64,000 nucleotides of DNA from Hormiphora californensis (Eukaryota; Ctenophora; Tentaculata; Cydippida; Pleurobrachiidae): assembly GCA_020137815.1 (NCBI GenBank), contig CM035359.1, positions 6,475,968 through 6,539,967 of the forward strand, read 5' to 3'. The notes beneath the pieces were generated by a model. That model was not told the DNA's origin. It did no database searches and was given only the letters and a program-made list of their open reading frames with translations. Position numbers and translations under genes: made by a program. Below are positions 58,354-64,000 of this stretch, piece after piece. The stretch's first letter is position 1, and the number at the start of each line of letters is the position of its first letter.

Positions 58354-61154
58354 TCAACTACTTCTATCCCTCTTTTTTCCTTTGTGTTTCTTGCCTCCTA
58401 TCTTGTGGAAAAACCGGATTGATGATGACTCCAATCCCTCTTTATCACGTGACCTAGTCCGGGCCCTCCTATCAGTGCTGTGGTTGTTGTTACCGGGGGG
58501 ACGGTGGACGCTGGTAGAGTTACCCGTGTGCTCCTGTATAGGGTCCACCTGGTAGGGAGAAGGGGGTTAGAACAGGGGTGTTGTGGGATGTAAAATAATG
58601 CAGAAAAACTACCGAAAAAGGTTGTGTTTAAAGAGCTATTAAAATCGGCTCTTAGTTGGTTCTAGAGATGAATAAATGTTAAACAGTGCTTTCTGATGCT
58701 TTCTTAGGAAAATAATAGTTAGATAGGTACACTGGAGAGGAGACGACTTATTATAGAGGAGTATAATATTAGTTCAGAGCAACTCATAGAGATGAGGAAG
58801 AGAGATATCGATAGAGAGAAAGTGAGAGAGAAAGAAAGAGAGATTTAGTAAGAGTTGTAGTTACAGACATCCAAACGCACACAATAGAAGGGAATAAACC
58901 GGAATGAAAGAGAGAGAACATGGAAAATAAAAACAGAGCTAGAACAGGGTTAGGTAGAAAGAATGATAGAGAGATCAAGATTCAAGAGAGAAAGAAAGAT
59001 AGATGTAGTCTGAGAGATATATGGAAGGTAGACAGATTTAAATTTGTCCTTACTCACAAATCAGGGTAGACACATGTTCATGGCAGTGATAGCCGTGTGC
59101 AGCAGCTCTGTGTTATAGACACACGGGTAGTGGAACAGTATTATAGTGAGATAGAGAGACATACCACTACCAGAGAGAAGGGGAGAGAGAAATGTGGTTG
59201 GTATTGAAAATCATGGAACCTGTGTGAAAGAGGTAATTTATTTATCTAAAATCCTGGCCCTAAACTCACCGCAGTTCCGTGTTTATTTCGTGTTGGGGGT
59301 CTGCTCGGCCTGCTCTTGTGCCCTCCATATGCACCGAGAACATGTTTAGAGACCCGAGTACAGCAGTCAGGGTCGATAGGGTGGGTTGCCACGGAGACAG
59401 ATGCGAAGGAGCCACGGAGGGTGGTGTCACGCGATGACCGGGATGTTGTGGAGGATGGGGCGTGGTGTCGGGGGTCACCGGGACGGTAGAACCTATCGCT
59501 GAGGAGAAGGGGGTGTCATAGTGTCTGAATGAGTTAACACAAAAACACCAATTAGTTCATAAATAATAAAAGAATAATTCAGTAGGGATGAGAAACTAAA
59601 CTTCCCCATTAATTACCTTTGATCAGCTCGAGTTAGTTGAGCCAGTGAGTGACACAACTCTGAGATCTGTGAGTTCGTCTCCACGCTGTCTGTCCTTGCC
59701 ATGGCAACCCCGCCAGGTAGCGGGGGTTTCAGGTGACTAGCAGGTACTTGTTGGTAGGGGAGAGATGTTGGGAGTTGCTGTGAAGCAGGCTGGGGGTTTT
59801 GTTTCGGGAGGTTTTGTCGTGAAAGCTGATTATGTTGTTGCGTTGTCATGGCTGCCTGTTGTTGCGTTGCCATGGCTGCCTGTTGCTGTGTTGCCATGGC
59901 TGCCTGTTGTTGCGTTGCCATGGCTGCCTGTTGTTGCGTTGCCATGGCTGCCTGTTTTTGCGTTGTCATGGCTGCCTGTTGCTGCGTTGCCATGTGTGTC
60001 TGCTGTTGCGTTGTCATGTTTGTCTGCTGTTGCGTTGCCATGGCTGCCTGTTGCTGCGTTGTCATGTTTGTCTGCTGTTGCGTTGCCATGTGTGCCTGTT
60101 GTTGCGTTGCCATGGTTGCCTGATGTTGCGTTGCCATGTGTGTCTGCTGTTGCGTTGCCATGTTTGTCTGCTGTTGCGTTGCCCTGACTGCCTGTTGTTG
60201 CGTTGCCATGGCTGCCTGTTGCTGAGACATGATCGCATTGAATTGTTGCTGTTGCATTGCTAGAGTTTGTTGCTGTTGCGGCGTCATTCCCAGGTACTGT
60301 TGCTGCTGCTGAGAGTTGTTGTAAACTGAACGTTGCTGTTGCTGGGAATCGTTTATTGAACAGGGCGGCATAAACCCATTTTGGTAGACCATCTGCTGTG
60401 GCGTCATTGCGTTTTGTGACGTCATTACGTTTTGCGAGGTAATATTTTGCAGCGGTGGTGGTGCAGTGCTGGTCATATCGGTGTAGTGGCCAATTGAAGA
60501 GTTGGTCAGCCTGGCATCTTGTACTTCTCCTGGTGGGGGAGGGGGACGGGTTAGAAAATGAAACTAGTTAGTTGTAGTGTAACAAAGACACTAATCCATG
60601 GAATACGGGTATCGAACCCTGCATAGTGGAAGGGCGGGCGCGATTATAATCTGGGTGCCTTGCAGCGTGTTTACAGGTGCGCGCTGCCAAAAAAGTACAC
60701 CTATAACCACTCAGACCGACTTTTTTCAAACGGCTATAGCCACGCAACCACATGGCCGATTTGAATAAACTAAACGGTATCTGATAGAGAATCGATAGCC
60801 CTAACCGATAACCCCAAACAAAACCCTAACCCGACCCTAACAACAGCCCTAACCCGTCTCGACCGCCAAAATCGATGAATTGTTAGCAATGGAAGGCACC
60901 CAGATTTTAACGTTTTCCTGGAAGGGCAAAGGTTTTTCTTCACCAAAGTTATACACGCTGTTATGAGATCAAGGTACCTGCATAAGAGAAACTACTAGGA
61001 TTATAGTAGTAATCTACTACCAGTGGCTGCAGCTGTACTGAAACTTATCGGTACGAAGAAGAACGTATTATGAACAACAATCACAATGGCCACACTTCAC
61101 GGCAAGTGGGAGGGAGAGAGAGAAAGAAAGGGAGAGAGAGAGAGAGGAAAAGAG

Positions 61155-61209
<55 letters not shown>

Positions 61210-63673
61210 GAGAGAGTGATAGAGAGTAAGATAGAGAAAGATAGAAAGACAGATCTATGGAGGGAAGGAATGATGATGGGGGTAATTGCGGTTCACTCTG
61301 GTTCATTCTGACGCTCTTCTTTTTACTTTCTCACTCATAGTACCAGTCACTAAATTGTCTCTCTCTCTCACCTTCTCTTTTTGCCAGATCTCTTATCTGA
61401 GCCACCATTAATGGTATTGGAAGTGGTATTGGAAGTTCAACAGAATACGGCGAAGTATCATTTAAAAAGTTAAATACAGTATTCCTGAAGATGGAGATCG
61501 TGAAGACAACTTACGTTTTCGGAGTCCATTTTCATCGAAAGATTGTGTAGTTTTGGTGAGATTTTGTCTCCTCCGGTTGGTGCCTGTCAGGGTAGCTGCT
61601 CCGTCTGGTAGGGGGAAATCAAGATAACAACATCGGGAATACACCATCCCAACATGACGGGTTGTAGTGAGAGGAGGAGCATGGCCCATTATGGTGGTGG
61701 TGTCCAGCTTGTTCTAACCCTCACATTTGTGAGGGAGAGAGGGTTGAGCAAGACAAGGTGTCTCAAAATGTGGTTATACGAAAGTTTAGGTATCTTGTCA
61801 ACCTTTAATGGTATTGAAAGTAGTATTGACAGTTTAACAGAATACCGCGAAATATCATTTAAAAAGTTAAATACAGTATTCCTGAAGATGGAGATCGTGT
61901 AGACAACTTACGTTTTCGGAGTCCATTTTCATCGAAAGATTGTGTAGTTTTGGTGAGATTTTGTCTCCTCCGGTTGGTGCCTGTCAGGGTAGCTGCTCCG
62001 TCTGGTAGGGGGAAATCAAGGTAACAACATCGGGAATACACCATCCCAACATGACGGGTTGTAGTGAGAGGAGGAGCATGGCCCATTATGGTGGTGGTGT
62101 CCAGCTTGTTCTAACCCTCACATTTGTGAGGGAGAGAGGGTTGAGCAAGACAAGGTGTCTCAAAATGTGGGTTATAATGTGACCCGTCAGTGTGCAAGTA
62201 GTGCAGTAGAAAACAATGAATATATCGAGAATAAAAATGAGATTGTACTACGGTGATTATGGCGATACATACACAGAGAGAGAGAGGAGGAGAGAGGAGA
62301 GGAGATAGAGGATGAGAGAGAGAGAGAGAGAGAAGAGAGAGAGGAGTGGGCTAGATAGAAAAAGAGAAAGAATGAGAGAGAGCAGTGATGGTGAATGTGC
62401 GTTCATCTCCTTAAATTGCTTCTTCAAGAAACTGAAACATGCCCTCCTTCCTCTTCTCTCTCTCTCTCTCCTCTCTCCCCTCTCCTCTCCCCTCTCCTTC
62501 TCCTCTCCTCCCTCTCTTCTCTCTCTCTCTCACTCCTCTTTCACTTTCTTTTTCCTTCATTCACTCTCGTCATACGTTTTTCATCTCTTTCCAAATCATA
62601 TGTTCTTGCGGTATTATAGTGGTTACGGAAAGAGATATATAGTCTAGTACGGAAAGAGATATATAGTTATGATGTAGGAGCAAGTAATTAGTTTAACCAT
62701 GATCCATTATAGTCCATTATATCATTATCATTTTCTAAATATTTTCTTGGTTCTACTGGTTACAGGACTTATAACACACACAGGAGAATGATATACGAAC
62801 ATCTGTGCCAAGGACCGGTCAGAGAGATAGTGAATATGAATATAGTCATAACATAGATGCTAACAATTAACATTTAGACTACAAGCACACACACTGAACC
62901 CAATTCTGTGAGGTAATTCCCTTGCTGGAGCCTCAAACTCCGCCCGGGGTTAGAACAAACATTATAATTCCACGATATACCTCAAAATTCAGATCGAATA
63001 CACCATCTCTTTTTAGTTTTTACTTTTTCTCATAACTTGCACACATACACACATATATTGCCGTATTTCACAGCCATTCTCTTTTACGGAATGAACGGTT
63101 TTACACGAGGATGACAAAGAAATGAGGATAAATTTAGTTACACTGAAATACATTATTTCTTCCCCGTTGTGTCCCGAATTCAACTCCGTCAGTGAGGTCG
63201 GGTGATGGGACAAGTTCTCCTCAACCTATTACGGAGTAAGCGGTGTTAGGAATCAAACTTTAGAAGCATTTTGGAATGTTGTCTTGAGAGTAATATGTTT
63301 ATGGTAAACTAGGGTTGGCTGCTAGTGCTACCTTCAATAGTCCATTCGCGTTGGCATTTTTCTCCGTTTCCAATGCCGATGTGCTATTGCTTGTTCTGAA
63401 ACAATTATTCAATGGAAATCGTTTCATTTGGGAGCAAAACAACTACAAAACATACACTTTGTTCAAACCCAGAGCGTGGTGAGAGAGGGAGAGTCGGGCG
63501 AGGCAACAAAACCTCAACAAAACTTCGAGTTCTTACTTCAAATTGTTACACTTGAGTCGTGGCCAGATCTGCTTGGTGTCCTTTCCAATTCCCCTCCAGG
63601 GCTTCCAGTCAGGTTGGTTCTTGTTCTTCCAGGCTGTGTAGTCTAGTGCTGCCTTGTGGATCTTATCTAGTAC
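58354..63673 (-). CDS. Gln-rich protein of unknown family, 3' part
   Basis: Exons in transcript order: 63673-63537, 63395-63332, (at least one unresolved), 62000-61911, 61604-61515, 60529-59617, 59498-59270, 58548-58354; the 5' end is beyond the window. The first visible exon encodes [20 protein letters not shown] then [20 protein letters not shown]. The next is [20 protein letters not shown]. The 913-nt exon is Gln-rich with about 18 imperfect repeats of MATQQQAA. The last two exons are Ser/Arg/Lys-rich and end [14 protein letters not shown]. Phases chain from 62000 to the stop. The exon ending at 63332 finishes in phase 0, but the duplicated exon needs phase 1, so an exon between them is missing from my model. 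Gln-rich composition and a basic tail suggest a nuclear cofactor; I do not recognise it. Confidence 0.7.
59830..60230 (-). repeat. Coding 24-bp (MATQQQ) repeat
   Basis: GCAACGCAACAACAGGCAGCCATG-like units (8 codons, MATQQQAA and MATQQQTN variants) repeat about 18 times in frame inside the Gln-rich exon. The plus strand of this region gives long Cys/Leu-rich open frames that are shadows. Confidence 0.93.
60593..60990. mobile_element. Diverged palindromic-element remnant carrying a MITE
   Basis: AATCCATGGAATACGGGT and GTGGAAGGGC on the left, and TGGAAGGGCAAAGG + TTTTTCTTCACCAAAG on the right, match the terminal sequence of the element at 22642-25394. The MITE at 60636-60918 splits it. Confidence 0.7.
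60636..60918. mobile_element. MITE with 9-bp target duplication (copy 2)
   Basis: Ends GATTATAATCTGGGTGCC and GGCACCCAGATTTTAACG are inverted repeats. TGGAAGGGC flanks both sides (60627-60635 and 60919-60927). The interior shares GTGTTTACAGGTGCGCGCTG-like and CGCTGCCAAAAAAGT sequence with copy 1 at 33932-34160, so it is the same family. Confidence 0.8.
61100..61240. repeat. (GA)n microsatellite
   Basis: GA dinucleotides with AAAG interruptions in an intron of the Gln-rich gene. Confidence 0.95.
61400..62175. repeat. 396/397-bp tandem duplication containing a coding exon
   Basis: 61400-61778 and about 61796-62175 are nearly identical. Each carries the 90-nt exon (61515-61604, 61911-62000) with its acceptor (ctaccag) and donor (gtaagt), differing by only a few bases outside the exon. 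Both copies encode the same [20 protein letters not shown] and [10 protein letters not shown] segment. The exon is phase 1 to phase 1, so zero, one or both copies can be spliced in frame. Confidence 0.92.
62278..62560. repeat. GA-rich then CT-rich microsatellites
   Basis: GA-rich sequence at 62278-62350 and CT-rich sequence at 62455-62560 flank about 100 bp of ordinary sequence, forming a loose inverted repeat in an intron of the Gln-rich gene. Confidence 0.9.
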
Positions 63674-64000
63674 CTGGGGGGATTATGATAGTTGTAAAGT
63701 TGAGAAGGGGATCACAGGGAGTTGTGAGCTGTGTTTGGCAGGGTTCACGTATCAGACTGAACTCGGTTGGTCGACAATGGATTCTATTTATAATTAATGT
63801 GTTTAGTACTGAGATTCTATCAATCGTGCAAAGAACCTGGGACGCCAAATAATCAGATGCATCATGCATTACTCTTCTTTGAAATGTACTACACCAGCAC
63901 CAACCCTGGTAGTGATGGTTCAAACCTCCCAACACGAGGGGGTAGCAGCAGGTGCGGTGTGGGTATTTAGGATAATGAACACCGGGGACCCGGGATAATG
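63674..64000. other. Intron of the Gln-rich gene (right window edge)
   Basis: Sequence upstream of the 63673 acceptor. I see no further exon or repeat before the edge. Confidence 0.4.

Noticed and set aside
59765-60263. Cys/Leu-rich plus-strand frames (CCCVAMAA-like repeats)
   Set aside because: Antisense shadows of the coding MATQQQ repeat of the Gln-rich gene.
61462-62086. Two identical 75-codon frames reading beyond the duplicated exon
   Set aside because: Only the 90-nt segments between the acceptor and donor are exonic; the rest is intron copied with them.

Overview
The window is animal nuclear DNA. Genes are split into many short exons by short GT-AG introns, and microsatellites (mostly (GA)n), minisatellites and fold-back elements fill introns and intergenic space. 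A CBP/p300 acetyltransferase with TAZ1, KIX, bromodomain, PHD, HAT, ZZ and TAZ2, an LDLa-repeat GPCR and a GCC2/GCC3-type cysteine-rich membrane protein together fit an invertebrate metazoan, possibly an early-branching one such as a sponge. That placement is inference only.

Layout. 1-1820 is a 42-bp satellite lying in an intron of, or upstream of, the first gene. 1898-9473 (+) holds the 3' part of a multi-pass membrane protein: cysteine-rich ectodomain, very acidic exon, six or seven membrane segments, and a cytoplasmic tail with a motif like an Atg8/LC3-interacting region. 11829-12350 (+) is a tiny two-exon gene for a glycosylated, probably GPI-anchored peptide. 16299-20685 (+) is an LDLa-rich 7TM receptor with one frame break. 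21471-27538 is a repeat complex: a 514-bp tandem repeat is interrupted by a 2.75-kb palindromic element, and part of that element was then duplicated in tandem. 30600-32806 (-) is a nine-exon gene for a 342-residue protein I do not recognise. 34915-55901 (-) is the complete 34-exon CBP/p300 gene. 58354-63673 (-) is the 3' part of a Gln-rich gene with a tandemly duplicated in-frame exon.

The exon models of the genes at 1898, 11829, 30600 and 34915 were chained by codon phase and close exactly (CBP only after removing one base at 44389-44390). They are therefore much stronger than single-ORF calls. There are no operons; each gene stands alone. The CBP gene and the Gln-rich gene upstream of it share a strand, separated by about 2.45 kb that must contain the CBP promoter.

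The most striking observation is in the palindromic element at 22642-27538. Its arms differ almost only by A-to-G changes on the + strand, in both arms, in tracts that face each other across the hairpin. The duplicated outer arm that has lost its partner is unchanged. This is the pattern expected of ADAR-type adenosine deamination of a hairpin transcript, but it is written in the DNA. A second regional signal is a set of GAAAGTGAAA motifs (like interferon-response elements) confined to about 5.8-13.7 kb. Several indels suggest the assembly is not fully polished.
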